From NCBI GenBank assembly GCA_026713835.1, contig JAPONP010000067.1, positions 1 through 50,270 of the forward strand: 50,270 nt of DNA, given 5' to 3'. The position numbers were made by a program, and so were the translations under genes. Below are positions 26,089 through 36,200 of this stretch, piece by piece. Under the pieces are notes generated by a model. It was not told where the DNA came from and searched no databases. It was given only the letters and a program-made list of their open reading frames with translations. Numbering within the stretch: the first letter of the stretch is position 1; each line of letters opens with the position of its first letter. Source of the stretch: Bacteriovoracales bacterium. GTDB taxonomy: Bacteria; Bdellovibrionota; Bacteriovoracia; Bacteriovoracales; Bacteriovoracaceae.

Positions 26089-27915
26089 ATGGGTTTTAAA
26101 ATATTTTGCTTTGCTATTCTTTTGACCCCCGTAATTTCTTATTCATCTTTTAATTTAGAGAGTATTAACTTTGTTCAAGAAGGAGAAATCAGTAAGCTCA
26201 TTTTTAAATTTGATAAGACGGGAATAAAAGCATCTAGGTTCCAAAATGAAAAGGATAAACAAATTATTTTAGATATAAAGGATGTAAAGGCAGACTCAAA
26301 AGTTATGAGGGCATTTGATACATCTGAATTTGAAGGGGCCACCGTATTTGTTTCTCCCTATAGAAGGCCCGGAAATTTGAATGATATTCGAGTGGCCGTT
26401 CAACTTAGAGACAATGTGAGATCCATTTTAGAATCCATAAATACTACATTAGTACTTCGTATTGAGAATAGATTTGGAGTTTTTTCCGGTAAGAATTTTT
26501 CTCATCAAGGGATGACTCAATCCGGAAAAAATCTTCTTCAAGGCAATGAAAAAGATGCTTTGATCAAGATCAATGTTCCTAAATCCAATAGCGTTAATGA
26601 TATTTTGGAAAATATCGTCCTTAGTGGAAAAAAAAGATATGTTGGAAAACGTATCCATATTGATGTCAAAAAAATTGCCATTACAGATTTATTTAAAATG
26701 ATAGCAGATTCATCGGGGTTTAATATCATTGTCGATGAATCGGTGGCGGCCCTTCCTCCAATGACGCTCTCTTTGACCGATACTCCTTGGGATCAGGTTC
26801 TCGATATCATTTTAGAGACGTCAAAAACAGTCGCCCTTAAGAAAGAAAACATTCTTATTATAAAAACTTATGCTAAGGCCCAGGCAGAAAAAAAACTTCA
26901 GCATGATCAAGCAAAACTTTTGGAAGTTCAAGAACCGCTGGTCACAAAAATTTTCCCCATAAGTTATGCCAATGCCTCAGAGTTAATGAAAGGTCTAAAA
27001 GAATATAGCACAAAGGATCGGGGGAAAATATCTTTGGACGAGCGAACAAATCAACTCATCATTAGAGATACTGTAGAAAATATCGGACGAATGAAAAAAA
27101 TGATCGAAGTTCTCGATACCCAAACCCCACAAATACTCATTGAGGCCAAGATCGTGGAGGTTTTTGATGAATTCTCCCAAAAAATTGGACTTTCTCGAGG
27201 AGTGGAGATGACCTACTCTTCAGGTGGAGTGTCCACCGGAACCGGATCATCTACCCAAGACTCAGAATTTAGTTTTTCTTCTATCGGTAATTACAAAGAT
27301 GAGGGCACTGCTTTAGGGGTGAGTGTGAATATCTTTAAAAAATTGGTGGGCCTAAACACGACTTTAGAATTGTTAGAGCAAGAGAGTTCGGGGCGAGTGA
27401 TCTCCTCTCCGAAGGTGATCACCCAAAACAAAAAGGCCGCTTCTATCGTGAGTACGAGTTCTAAAACCTATAGAAAGAGTGTTTCCGCAGAGGAAGGAAC
27501 CGTGACCTACGATTCCGTGAGCGCCCCCCTCTCTTTGCAAGTCACTCCTCAAGTGACAAATGAGGGGGCCATCGTCATGGAGGTAAGCCTTCAAAAAAGC
27601 GAACACATCCCTACGGAGGCTTCAAGAACGGGAGGGGCCCCACCGGATACCTCCTCCAATTCCATTAGCACCAATGTTTTGGTGGATAACGGCTCTACAA
27701 TCGTGATCGGAGGAGTCTATAGCTTTACGGAAGCCGAAGGGCATACCGGGATCCCCTTTTTGAAAGAGATTCCCATATTCGGTTGGCTTTTTCGCACTCC
27801 TTACAATCCGGAGAAAAGAAGGAAAGAACTCGTTATCTTTTTGACTCCAAGAATCATCAATCAAAAGGAAGCGGGCCTTGAGGATAGCGCATCCGAAAAA
27901 AGTCCTTTAGGATAG
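26089..27915 (+). CDS. pilQ: Type IV pilus secretin PilQ
   Basis: The protein has about 608 residues: a signal peptide (MGFKIFCFAILLTPVISYSS), an AMIN domain (about 20-130), STN and secretin N domains, and a C-terminal secretin domain with IPFLKEIPIFGWLFRTPY near 555-572. It forms the outer-membrane pore for the pilus. Start choice is open among TTG 26077, ATG 26086 and ATG 26089; I chose the one giving the cleanest signal peptide. GC rises sharply within the gene (15 of 60 bases at 26221-26280, 35 of 60 at 27481-27540). The stop codon is read within a TTAGGATAG motif like the family A end. Confidence 0.93.
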   Translation: MGFKIFCFAILLTPVISYSSFNLESINFVQEGEISKLIFKFDKTGIKASRFQNEKDKQIILDIKDVKADSKVMRAFDTSEFEGATVFVSPYRRPGNLNDIRVAVQLRDNVRSILESINTTLVLRIENRFGVFSGKNFSHQGMTQSGKNLLQGNEKDALIKINVPKSNSVNDILENIVLSGKKRYVGKRIHIDVKKIAITDLFKMIADSSGFNIIVDESVAALPPMTLSLTDTPWDQVLDIILETSKTVALKKENILIIKTYAKAQAEKKLQHDQAKLLEVQEPLVTKIFPISYANASELMKGLKEYSTKDRGKISLDERTNQLIIRDTVENIGRMKKMIEVLDTQTPQILIEAKIVEVFDEFSQKIGLSRGVEMTYSSGGVSTGTGSSTQDSEFSFSSIGNYKDEGTALGVSVNIFKKLVGLNTTLELLEQESSGRVISSPKVITQNKKAASIVSTSSKTYRKSVSAEEGTVTYDSVSAPLSLQVTPQVTNEGAIVMEVSLQKSEHIPTEASRTGGAPPDTSSNSISTNVLVDNGSTIVIGGVYSFTEAEGHTGIPFLKEIPIFGWLFRTPYNPEKRRKELVIFLTPRIINQKEAGLEDSASEKSPLG

Positions 27916-27920
27916 AGGCT
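27907..27920 (+). repeat. Family A end-like motif at the pilQ stop
   Basis: TTAGGATAGAGGCT resembles the family A right end TTAGGATAGGCT with two extra bases. The pilQ frame reads it as Leu-Gly-stop. It may be a decayed element end or chance similarity. Confidence 0.35.
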
Positions 27921-27940
27921 TATTCCTCAACGAGAAGGCC

Positions 27941-28816
27941 ATGAAGAGGATCAGCCCATTAGCTAAGTACCTGAAAATATACCAAAAAAATCCTCGTTCC
28001 AAGGTTTTTGCTCCTTTGGCACAAACCTATCGTCGTTTGGGGATGTACCGGGAGGCCCTCGAGGTTCTCAAGAAGGGCCTGGATCTTCATCCCACCCACA
28101 CCGCCGGGCTGGTGATTTTGGCCCACGTCTATTACGACACCCAAAAATATGCCAAGGCCTTGGGCATTTTGGCCCCAATGGCCGGGGAACAGGGGGAGCG
28201 ATATGCACTGCAGCAACTCTATGCCCGTACCAATTTAAAATTGGGCCGATGGGACGATGCCCAAGAGGCCTTTGAAAGAGTCCTCCTCCTCAATCCCAAA
28301 GACAGGGAGGCCAATGAGTACCTGAAGGAGAGATCCCGGGATCTTCAAAAAGTTGCCGGGGAAGATCGGGGAGAAGAGGGCCTGCCATCTTCCGGTGAGG
28401 AATGGGTTCAGGTGGATTTTGCGGATTCCTCTCAAGAGGGAAAAAAGGAAATCTTGGGGTCCAAGGGTCGTCAAGAAGCAGACCCGATTGCAACCCATAC
28501 TCTCGTCGATCTTTACGAAAGGCAGGGGCATACCTCTAAGGCGGTCGAGGCCTTGGAGAAGATCGTTGAACTCCATCCCCAAGATAATGCATCGAAAGAG
28601 AGACTGGAATATCTTAAACGGGAACTTTTATGGTATAGGGATGGTCAAGATATTATGGCCGCTTGGGATGAGAGGTTTTCTCCTTCCCCGGATGGAGAAG
28701 AGAAGTCTCGTCATTTGCGCTATGAGGAGCTTTTGATGGGTTTTCTTCGCGGAATAAGGCAAAAAAAGGCCCGCTTTTTCAATCAAGACCATGATTTAAG
28801 TTATTTTGGAAAATGA
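27941..28816 (+). CDS. TPR protein linked to the pilus operon
   Basis: The 291-residue protein is built of tetratricopeptide repeats: SKVFAPLAQTYRRLGMYREA, NYHYDT-type sequence around residues 60-75, DAQEAFERVLLLNPKDREA, and HTSKAVEALEKIVELHPQDN near 190-220. It has no signal peptide, so it is probably a cytoplasmic scaffold. It lies 25 bases after pilQ and couples to aroQ by an ATGA overlap. A role with the pilus machine is suggested by position only. GC is high here (34 of 60 bases at 28021-28080) compared with upstream pilus genes. Confidence 0.75.
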   Translation: MKRISPLAKYLKIYQKNPRSKVFAPLAQTYRRLGMYREALEVLKKGLDLHPTHTAGLVILAHVYYDTQKYAKALGILAPMAGEQGERYALQQLYARTNLKLGRWDDAQEAFERVLLLNPKDREANEYLKERSRDLQKVAGEDRGEEGLPSSGEEWVQVDFADSSQEGKKEILGSKGRQEADPIATHTLVDLYERQGHTSKAVEALEKIVELHPQDNASKERLEYLKRELLWYRDGQDIMAAWDERFSPSPDGEEKSRHLRYEELLMGFLRGIRQKKARFFNQDHDLSYFGK

Positions 28817-29244
28817 AAAAGATACTCGTGATCAATGGTCCAAATCTCAATCTCTTATCAATTCGAGAACCCGATCTTTATGGTCAAGATACCTTGGAAG
28901 AGATCAAAATCTATACAGAGGGGAAATTGACCAAGGAGGAAGTGAGCACCACTTGGTTTCAGTCGAATCGAGAAGCCGATATTTTAGAGAAAATCCAAAG
29001 CGATATGGCCGCCTATGATGGAATTGTTTTAAATCCGGGATCATTGGGCCATTCCTCCTTTGCTCTTTACGATTGCATTAGAGGGCTTCCTTGTAGAGTG
29101 GTGGAGGTTCATCTTACCAATACTCACGGGCGAGAGGACTTTAGAAGTGACAGAATGTCGGCCAGGGTATGCTTGGGAGTTATTGAAGGATTGGGAAAGG
29201 ATGTTTACTATTTGGGCGTATTATCTTTATTGAACACAAGATAA
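28813..29244 (+). CDS. aroQ: Type II 3-dehydroquinate dehydratase AroQ
   Basis: The 143-residue protein has the compact type II fold. It shows INGPNLNLLSIREPDLYG (the N-terminal loop with catalytic Arg and Tyr), FQSNREADILEKIQ, LNPGSLGHSSFALYDCI and VEVHLTNTHGREDFR with the catalytic His. It converts 3-dehydroquinate to 3-dehydroshikimate in the shikimate pathway. It overlaps the TPR gene by 4 bases and lies 11 bases before efp. aroE is encoded elsewhere in this window at 14690. Confidence 0.93.
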   Translation: MKKILVINGPNLNLLSIREPDLYGQDTLEEIKIYTEGKLTKEEVSTTWFQSNREADILEKIQSDMAAYDGIVLNPGSLGHSSFALYDCIRGLPCRVVEVHLTNTHGREDFRSDRMSARVCLGVIEGLGKDVYYLGVLSLLNTR

Positions 29245-29255
29245 GGAAAGAGAAA

Positions 29256-29825
29256 ATGTATCAAACAACCGATTTTCGAAATGGACTCAAAATTGAACTT
29301 GAAGGGAGACCTTTTATCATTATTCAGTTTCAACATGTTAATCCCGGCAAGGGCTCTGCTTTTGTGAGGACAAAACTGAAAAATTTGCAAACCGGGCAGG
29401 TTTTAGAGAAAACATTTAAAGCAGGAGTGGATACGGCGGGGAAGCCTAACCTAGACGAGAGGGAAATGGAATATCTTTATGGCGATCGTGAGGGTCATCA
29501 TTTTATGGATCAAAAAACTTTTGAAACGGTTTGTTTATCCGAAGAAAATGTTGGAGATAGGGCCCTCTATCTTCAGGAGGGTCTAAAGGTTTCTATTTTA
29601 TACTTTAATGAGCGTCCTATCACCATCGAACTTCCCAATTTTGTCAATCTCAAGGTAACCGAAACAGATCCGGGACTTAGAGGCGATACGGCTCAAGGAG
29701 GAAGCAAGAGGGCCGTCTTGGAAACAGGTCTTGCAGTCAATGTTCCTCTTTTTATTGATAAAGGAGATATTCTCAGGATTGATACGAGGAAAAATGAGTA
29801 TATAGAAAGAGTAAAAAATGAGTAG
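29256..29825 (+). CDS. efp: Elongation factor P
   Basis: The 189-residue protein has the standard three-domain EF-P length. The loop NPGKGSAF carries K32, the residue modified in many bacteria. The C-terminal TDPGLRGDTAQGGSKRAVLE is the EF-P signature region. EF-P relieves ribosome stalling at polyproline stretches. No EpmA, EpmB or EarP gene lies in the window. The gene is part of an aroQ-efp-accB-accC run, an arrangement known from several bacterial groups. Confidence 0.95.
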   Translation: MYQTTDFRNGLKIELEGRPFIIIQFQHVNPGKGSAFVRTKLKNLQTGQVLEKTFKAGVDTAGKPNLDEREMEYLYGDREGHHFMDQKTFETVCLSEENVGDRALYLQEGLKVSILYFNERPITIELPNFVNLKVTETDPGLRGDTAQGGSKRAVLETGLAVNVPLFIDKGDILRIDTRKNEYIERVKNE

Positions 29826-29891
29826 AGATTAGACTTAAATGATTAATGTCGGTAAATGAAATGAGCTTATAGGTTTAGAAAAGAGGATTTT

Positions 29892-30356
29892 ATGGATGTT
29901 AAAAAAATAAAACAAATGATTAAGTTGGCCAAAGAGGAAGAGGTCGCTAAATTAGAATTTGAAAATGATGACTTTAAGTGCTCCGTAACTCTTCCTCCGG
30001 GAAGCCTCGTGGGTGAAACTAGGGATATTCAAAGAGATATTAAGGATTCTCTTCTATCGAGTGAAAAGACGAAGGGAGAGCAAGAGAAAAACTTATCAAA
30101 AACTCAAAGTGATGATCATATTATTGAGGTGAAATCTCCTTTCGTTGGAACATTTTATCGGGCCCCTTCACCGGATAATGCCCCTTTTGTCCAGGTCGGG
30201 GATAAGGTGAGTGTCGGTCAAACCCTTTGTATTCTAGAGGCCATGAAGATTATGAATGAGATTGAGGCCGAAGTTGCTGGTGAAATTGTTGAAATCTGTG
30301 CTGAAAATGAAGGCCTTGTTGAATACGATCAGATTCTTTTTAAAATCAGGAAATAA
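29892..30356 (+). CDS. accB: Acetyl-CoA carboxylase biotin carboxyl carrier protein AccB
   Basis: The 154-residue protein has an N-terminal helical segment, a short linker rich in charged residues and a C-terminal biotinyl domain (about 75-154). The biotin attachment motif LEAMKIMNE places the modified lysine at K119. Conserved [20 protein letters not shown] marks the start of the domain. It carries the carboxyl group from AccC to the carboxyltransferase in fatty-acid synthesis. GAGGA is 5 bases before ATG 29892. accC follows after one base. Confidence 0.95.
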   Translation: MDVKKIKQMIKLAKEEEVAKLEFENDDFKCSVTLPPGSLVGETRDIQRDIKDSLLSSEKTKGEQEKNLSKTQSDDHIIEVKSPFVGTFYRAPSPDNAPFVQVGDKVSVGQTLCILEAMKIMNEIEAEVAGEIVEICAENEGLVEYDQILFKIRK

Positions 30357-30357
30357 G

Positions 30358-31701
30358 GTGAAAATCAAAAAAGTTTTGATTGCAAACAGGGGTGAAATAG
30401 CCTTAAGGATTTTAAGAACCTGTAAGGAAATGGGGATTGAAACAGTAAGTGTTCATTCTACCGCCGATGAAGAATCCCTTCATGTCAAACTTGCAGATGA
30501 ATCGGTTTGCATCGGCCCGCCACGATCAGCCAAGAGCTATCTCAACATTCCGGCCCTTTTATCTGCGGCTGAAATTACAAATGCCGACTCCATTCACCCG
30601 GGATTTGGTTTTTTATCGGAAAATTTTGAATTTGCATCTTCGTGCAAGCAGTGGGGATTGACTTTTATTGGACCGAATATGGATTGCATAAAAAAAATGG
30701 GTTCAAAAATACAGGCCAAAGAAATGGCAAAGAAGGCCAATATCCCCATCTTAGAGTCTTTATCGGTCAATGGGCTAAGTGATAAGGAAGTGACTCAGGC
30801 CGTGGGTGAGATGACTTTACCGGTTCTTATCAAGGCCAGCGCAGGTGGCGGAGGAAGGGGAATGTGTCGTGTTGACAAGATTGAAGACTTGATCCCCCAA
30901 ATCAGAAGACTTGAAGAGGAAGCAAAGGCTGCCTTTGGAGATGACACACTTTTTATTGAAAAATATATAACGAGCCCAAGGCATATAGAGGTTCAAATTC
31001 TTGCCGATCAACATGGAAATATGGTTCATCTTGGTGAGCGCGATTGTACTGTTCAGAGAAGATTTCAAAAGATTTTAGAGGAATCCCCTTCTCCTATTCT
31101 TGATGAAAAAATAAGAAATCAAATTTGTAATAGTGCTGTTCGTTTGGCCCAATATGTGGGCTATGATTCTGTTGGAACGGTTGAGTATTTATTTGATCAA
31201 AATACTCGGAAATTTTATTTTATGGAGATGAATACGAGAATACAGGTCGAACATCCCGTTACTGAGCAGAGAATAGGTCTTGACCTTATTGCTGAGCAAA
31301 TCAAGGTCGCAGAGGGCAGACCCTTGGATTTGAAGCAATCTGATATTCAATTTAACGGTCATTGCATAGAGTGTCGTATAAATGCTGAAAATCCTAAAAC
31401 ATTTGCCCCTTCTCCGGGGCAAATCATTCATTATTACCGTCCGGGAGGAATTGGAATAAGGGTGGATGACTTTATATATTCGGGATACATGGTCTCCCCC
31501 TATTATGACTCTATGGTGGCCAAGATTATCTCTCATGCACCGACGCGTTCTAAATGTATTGAAAGAATGAAAAGGGCCTTGAAGGAGACTATTATCGATG
31601 GGATTCATCACAACATTTCCCTGCATTTAAAGATACTTAGCGATACCAATTTCAAAGGCAATAATTACTCTACTAATTTACTTGATCAAATTCTGAGGTA
31701 G
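30358..31701 (+). CDS. accC: Biotin carboxylase AccC
   Basis: The 447-residue protein matches biotin carboxylase length. It starts KIKKVLIANRGEIALRIL, contains the ATP-grasp glycine loop KASAGGGGRGM (about 159-169) and the signature MEMNTRIQVEHPVTEQ (about 289-304). It carboxylates biotin on AccB using ATP and bicarbonate. GTG 30358 gives the usual N-terminus; the frame continues upstream into accB without biological meaning. The 149-base gap behind it contains a palindromic AGTAATTACT and, at 31820-31835, a family A end motif. Confidence 0.96.
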   Translation: MKIKKVLIANRGEIALRILRTCKEMGIETVSVHSTADEESLHVKLADESVCIGPPRSAKSYLNIPALLSAAEITNADSIHPGFGFLSENFEFASSCKQWGLTFIGPNMDCIKKMGSKIQAKEMAKKANIPILESLSVNGLSDKEVTQAVGEMTLPVLIKASAGGGGRGMCRVDKIEDLIPQIRRLEEEAKAAFGDDTLFIEKYITSPRHIEVQILADQHGNMVHLGERDCTVQRRFQKILEESPSPILDEKIRNQICNSAVRLAQYVGYDSVGTVEYLFDQNTRKFYFMEMNTRIQVEHPVTEQRIGLDLIAEQIKVAEGRPLDLKQSDIQFNGHCIECRINAENPKTFAPSPGQIIHYYRPGGIGIRVDDFIYSGYMVSPYYDSMVAKIISHAPTRSKCIERMKRALKETIIDGIHHNISLHLKILSDTNFKGNNYSTNLLDQILR

Positions 31702-31819
31702 AATAGTAGGTGAAGTAATTACTCACGGCTTCGATTTTCTTTAATAAAAAGGATTGAAGTGTTTAGGTTTATCTTTTTAGATAGTACGTTCCATTTTGCA
31801 AGCGTCATTTTAAAGTCGT

Positions 31820-31835
31820 GGGATAGGCTCTAAAT
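31820..31835 (+). repeat. Solo family A end before a TPR gene
   Basis: GGGATAGGCTCTAAAT is identical over 16 bases to the end of copy A1 and its flank (142-157). No other part of family A is recognisable upstream. The motif stands 15 bases before the ATG of the following TPR gene. Confidence 0.55.
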
Positions 31836-31850
31836 GGATAAGTAGTGGCC

Positions 31851-33287
31851 ATGGATTTTTATCTCAATGCTAAGAAATTATATTCGGAGGGTGAGTATCT
31901 CAAAGCGTTGACCAAGTTAGAAGAACATTGGCCAAATGAATATAGTGGAGAAAATTCAAAAGAGCTTTATTCCTTTTCTCTTTTATTAGCGATCGAATTA
32001 AAAAACAACAATAAGTTCAACGAAATTTTCAATCAAATACGAGATGGTTTTTTTCAAGAAAATAAAATAATTGAGTGGGTCGATTTTTTACAAGAGATGC
32101 TTAATCAAAAATGTTTTCCAGAGTTCTTTATTCGAGAGGAACTTATTGAGGTCTATAAATCTCTAGGCAGATTAAAGGACATAAGAAAAGAGTGTCAGGA
32201 GCAAATGGATAGATCAATAAAGAAAAAAAGAATCAACATTGACATGAAGGCTTATCATCCTTTTATGAGAGATACTTCTAAGACGTATGATCTTCTTCAT
32301 CAAGTTTATCAAGGTGAATATAAGACATTTGATAAAAATTTTAAAGAAATCAAAAACAAGTTTGATGAAAAAAAGATAAAAAGAATTATAAGCTTCATCG
32401 TTTCCAATATAGATCCGTCTGATTGCAAGAGAATTGAAGATCAAGAAATTATTTTTTCTTTTATAAAAAAGAAATCCGAGATAGATATTGGTTTTTTCTC
32501 AGAAATTGATAGAAATGATTTTGAAAATGATATCATTAAAAATTTTATCAATTTAATGGTTGTTGATTTTGAAAATCTAGATAATATTATTGACTTATTA
32601 GAGTTTGTAGACAAAGTAAAAAATTGGAGACTGAGAGATGATTTGATAAAGGATCTCGAAAAAAAACCATATTTCAGTGATCACAAACGCTTTCAAAAAC
32701 TTAAAGCATTGGCAAAGTCTTGCTCAAGTAAAGATATTGAATCAAATCCACGTCAAAATAACTCATCATTAAATAAAGAAAAAGTGAGTAGTGAAAAGTT
32801 AAAGGTCAGACTAGATTTGGATTCTATCAAAATGCATTATGGTGACTTGGAAAATAAATCAGATGGTGAATCGATGGTAAAGGCAGAACTTAATACATTT
32901 GAAGATGAGTGGTTTATTAAAAAATTCAAAGATATCATGGTGACACTTATAGATTTTAAATTTTATGATTTGGCTCTAAATTGTATTGATAGAATAAAAA
33001 AAATTAAGGACAAAAAAATAGATTCAAAAGATATTTATTATTTTGAAATCAGAATTTTACTTTTGAAATATGACTATATCAATGCAGTTCGAGTAGCTCG
33101 AGAAGTTTTGATGGAGGAAAATTTGAGTACTTCCGATCAAGTATGTTTTGAATACCTTAAGGGTGAATCCTATTTTTTAATGGGAGATAGGCCCAGGGCA
33201 TATAAAAGTTTTAAAAACGTTTTTAATATCGACCCCTCTTATCGATTAACAGAGGAAAGGCTGAGAAATCTTGAGGAAAATCAATAA
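31851..33287 (+). CDS. TPR-like helical protein upstream of tamB
   Basis: The 478-residue protein is helical and strongly charged, without a signal peptide or membrane segment. TPR-like units appear at the N-terminus (FYLNAKKLYSEGEYLKALTK) and C-terminus (VCFEYLKGESYFLMGDRPRA, YKSFKNVFNIDPSYRL). ATG 31851 has GGATAAG (31836-31842) 8 bases upstream; GTG 31845 is also in frame. The end overlaps tamB by 17 bases, so co-translation with the Tam system is likely. I do not recognise a specific family. Confidence 0.65.
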   Translation: MDFYLNAKKLYSEGEYLKALTKLEEHWPNEYSGENSKELYSFSLLLAIELKNNNKFNEIFNQIRDGFFQENKIIEWVDFLQEMLNQKCFPEFFIREELIEVYKSLGRLKDIRKECQEQMDRSIKKKRINIDMKAYHPFMRDTSKTYDLLHQVYQGEYKTFDKNFKEIKNKFDEKKIKRIISFIVSNIDPSDCKRIEDQEIIFSFIKKKSEIDIGFFSEIDRNDFENDIIKNFINLMVVDFENLDNIIDLLEFVDKVKNWRLRDDLIKDLEKKPYFSDHKRFQKLKALAKSCSSKDIESNPRQNNSSLNKEKVSSEKLKVRLDLDSIKMHYGDLENKSDGESMVKAELNTFEDEWFIKKFKDIMVTLIDFKFYDLALNCIDRIKKIKDKKIDSKDIYYFEIRILLLKYDYINAVRVAREVLMEENLSTSDQVCFEYLKGESYFLMGDRPRAYKSFKNVFNIDPSYRLTEERLRNLEENQ

Positions 33288-36200
33288 AATTCTTATTGTT
33301 TTTTTGATGGGAATATTTGCCCTTTCTTTTGTGGCCTTAGAAGTACTGCAGACAAAATATTTCTCTGGTTTTATTTCAAAGAGATTATCGAATACTTTTG
33401 ATAGAGAAATAGTTGGGGCAATTTCGTTTGAGAAAGCTGCTGTTCGTTTTTTCCCTCCCGGCATTATTATCAGCGGAGTTGAGATGGATATGAACCGCAT
33501 TATTGATGGTATTTCCCAAGCAGATATTTTTGTAGATGAAATTGATTTTCAATTTGATTTAATAGATCTATTCAAAAATAAGGTGTCATTTAAAAAGGCC
33601 ATAGCATCCGGAGGGATAGCTAGAATCAATTTAAGTCATAAAAATGAAAAAAAAATTGATTCGATCTTAGAAGAAATATCCTCATTTAGAGATACTTCTT
33701 TGAGAGTAGTAAAAAATATTGAGTTAAAGGATATGAAAGTAGATATTGATAGATATAATTTTTATTCAAAAAATATAAAAATATCACTTCATTCAGATGT
33801 GATCCTCCTTGGTATCGATATTTACAATCTTAAAGGGATTGAAAAAGATTTTGTTTTTTTAAAAGGGTTTGATATAGATGATGTAAGTGCAGATATTAAA
33901 ATAAGACCTAAGAATGTGATAATCCAAAATTTAAATATCTTGTCAGAGGATTCATCTATTCTAGCTAAGGCTCAAGCAAGTTTTGGGATGCATTTCCCAA
34001 AAGATTTTGAATATAATGCAGAGTTGAAAGTATCTTCTTTTATAGAGTCAATTATTAAAAAAAATACTTTTAATTCAGATATTACGGGAGAATTAGAATC
34101 ACACATAAAACTCAAGGGGCGAGGAAGGCATTTTGATTCTTCCGGGCATATTGAATTGGCCCGTGTCGCCACTCCTTTTGTTAAAGTTCTTGATGGAAGA
34201 ATTGATTTTAAAAAATCGGGAGATGATATTGTCGCCACCTCGTTAAGGGGATTTAATAAATCAGGTGGACTTGAAGTTAAAGATCGTTTTAAAATTTTTA
34301 ATTTATCGAGCAAGGAATTTTATCCTTTTGATTTAAATATAAAGATGAGTTCTTTAAACCTGAGTGAGTTTTTCTTCTTTCAAGAAAAAAGGAATCATAA
34401 TTTTGACATCACATTAGATGGTGAGGCAAATATTTTAAGCGACTTTAAAAACATTCAAATAATATCTAAAAATTTGTTTTCTAAAAAAACTCACTATTCA
34501 GTTGGGGGGATGAGCGTTCTCGACTATAGGGAGGCCAATATTAAAAATTTAGAACTTAATATCGATACGGATCTTAGCTACTCTTCATTTCGTGGGACTT
34601 TAAATCTTGATGAAACGTTGGCAAATATATCGGGATATATAGGAAAAGAAATTGATATATCAATAGATTTTCCTCAATTAAATTTAGAGGAAGCACTATC
34701 TATTGGGACTTTAGATTTTTCCGGAAAGGGAATGGGTAGGCTTAAAATCGAAAAATCAAAAGGTAGAGATCTTTTATTTAAGATTTATTTAAATGTTAAA
34801 AAATCACAATTTTTAGGATACAGATTTGGAGGAGTTGATGCGAATATTGATTATCTTGTGGGGGAAAAAATTGTTGCGATAAAAAAAGGGGCTTTAAGGA
34901 AGGAGAGATCAGTCATTTTTGTTGATGGTGAAGTTGACTTTAAAAATAGAGTTCATCTTGATTTGAAATTTAATTCAAGTCGAGGGATTTATAAATCTCT
35001 TAAAGATTTAACATTTCCAATAAGTAAAGAGATTGACTTTCTGCCTGGTAGATTAGATGGAAACTTGAGTGGAGATGTTAGAGTTTGGGGATATGTGGAT
35101 GATGTGAACGTTGATGGGAAATATATCGGTGAACAGCTTAATTTTTTAGGAGAAAGCATTCAGGGTATTAGTCTTGATTTTTCATATAAAAAAAGTGTTT
35201 TAAGAATCAATAATATTTCCATTAGGAAGGGGAATGGTTTTATCAGAGGGAATTATACTTTTTATGTGAATAGAAAGGGACACTCTTATGATTTTATCGT
35301 AAAAGACATAGAGATTAGTGATTTTGATAGAATTGATCCCCATTCTTTTTCTGTTATTGGTCAAATTAATATGTCGGGGAAAGGAGAAATTGGTAGAAGA
35401 AACTTTAATGGAGAAATGCAGTTTGGCTTTGAGAATGTGTCCGTATCGGGAGATAGAATGCCAAATTCATTTGGATCGGCTACCATAAAAAATGGTATTT
35501 TAAATACTGAATTGTCGATATTTGATGGAGATATCATTTTAAAATCAAATATCTCTTTAAATTCAAGGAAGAAACATTCAGATTTTTTAGTTGAAGTTAA
35601 TACATCAAAAATAAAAGAGATGATGAGCATTTTTTTTCCGCATAATATTAACCGATCTGATATTGTAGGGAGAATTAAAGGAATATCAAGGGCCGAATTT
35701 TCTCTTGAAAACATGAAAAATCTTGATCTTTTAATTAGAATTGATGATTTTGAGTATAGGAGTAATGAAATTCGATTAAAGAAAAATAACAACTCAAATA
35801 TGATTGTGATTGATCGTGGAAAAATAAAATCTGACGAAATTTTATTAGAAGGTCATAGAGCAAAGTTTTTGATGAAAGCCAATAGTTCTTTATCGAAAGG
35901 GATCGATTTTAATTTGTTTGGAAATATAGATGCGAGCATTTTAAAAATTTTTGATGAAAATATTTTAAGTTCCAGAGGAGAGCTATACGGGAACGGGATG
36001 ATCAATATTTCTAAATATATAGATGAAATGAAAATGAAATTTTCCCTTGAAGGGAAAAAGGTTGGTGGAACCTATTCAGGATTTATGGCCCAGTTTGATG
36101 GTTTTAATTTTTTTATAGACTCAGAGTCTGAAAAAATTAATTTTAAAAAATTTAAGGGGAAAATTGGAGGTGGAGATTTAAATATCTCAGGGAATATATT

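Noticed and set aside
28235-28736. Long alternative frames (about 115 and 127 codons) over the TPR gene
   Set aside because: They arise from high GC; the TPR frame has clear repeat motifs and coupling to aroQ.
31708-31725. Palindrome around AGTAATTACT after accC as an operator
   Set aside because: It is a single short AT-rich site with no associated regulator or second copy.
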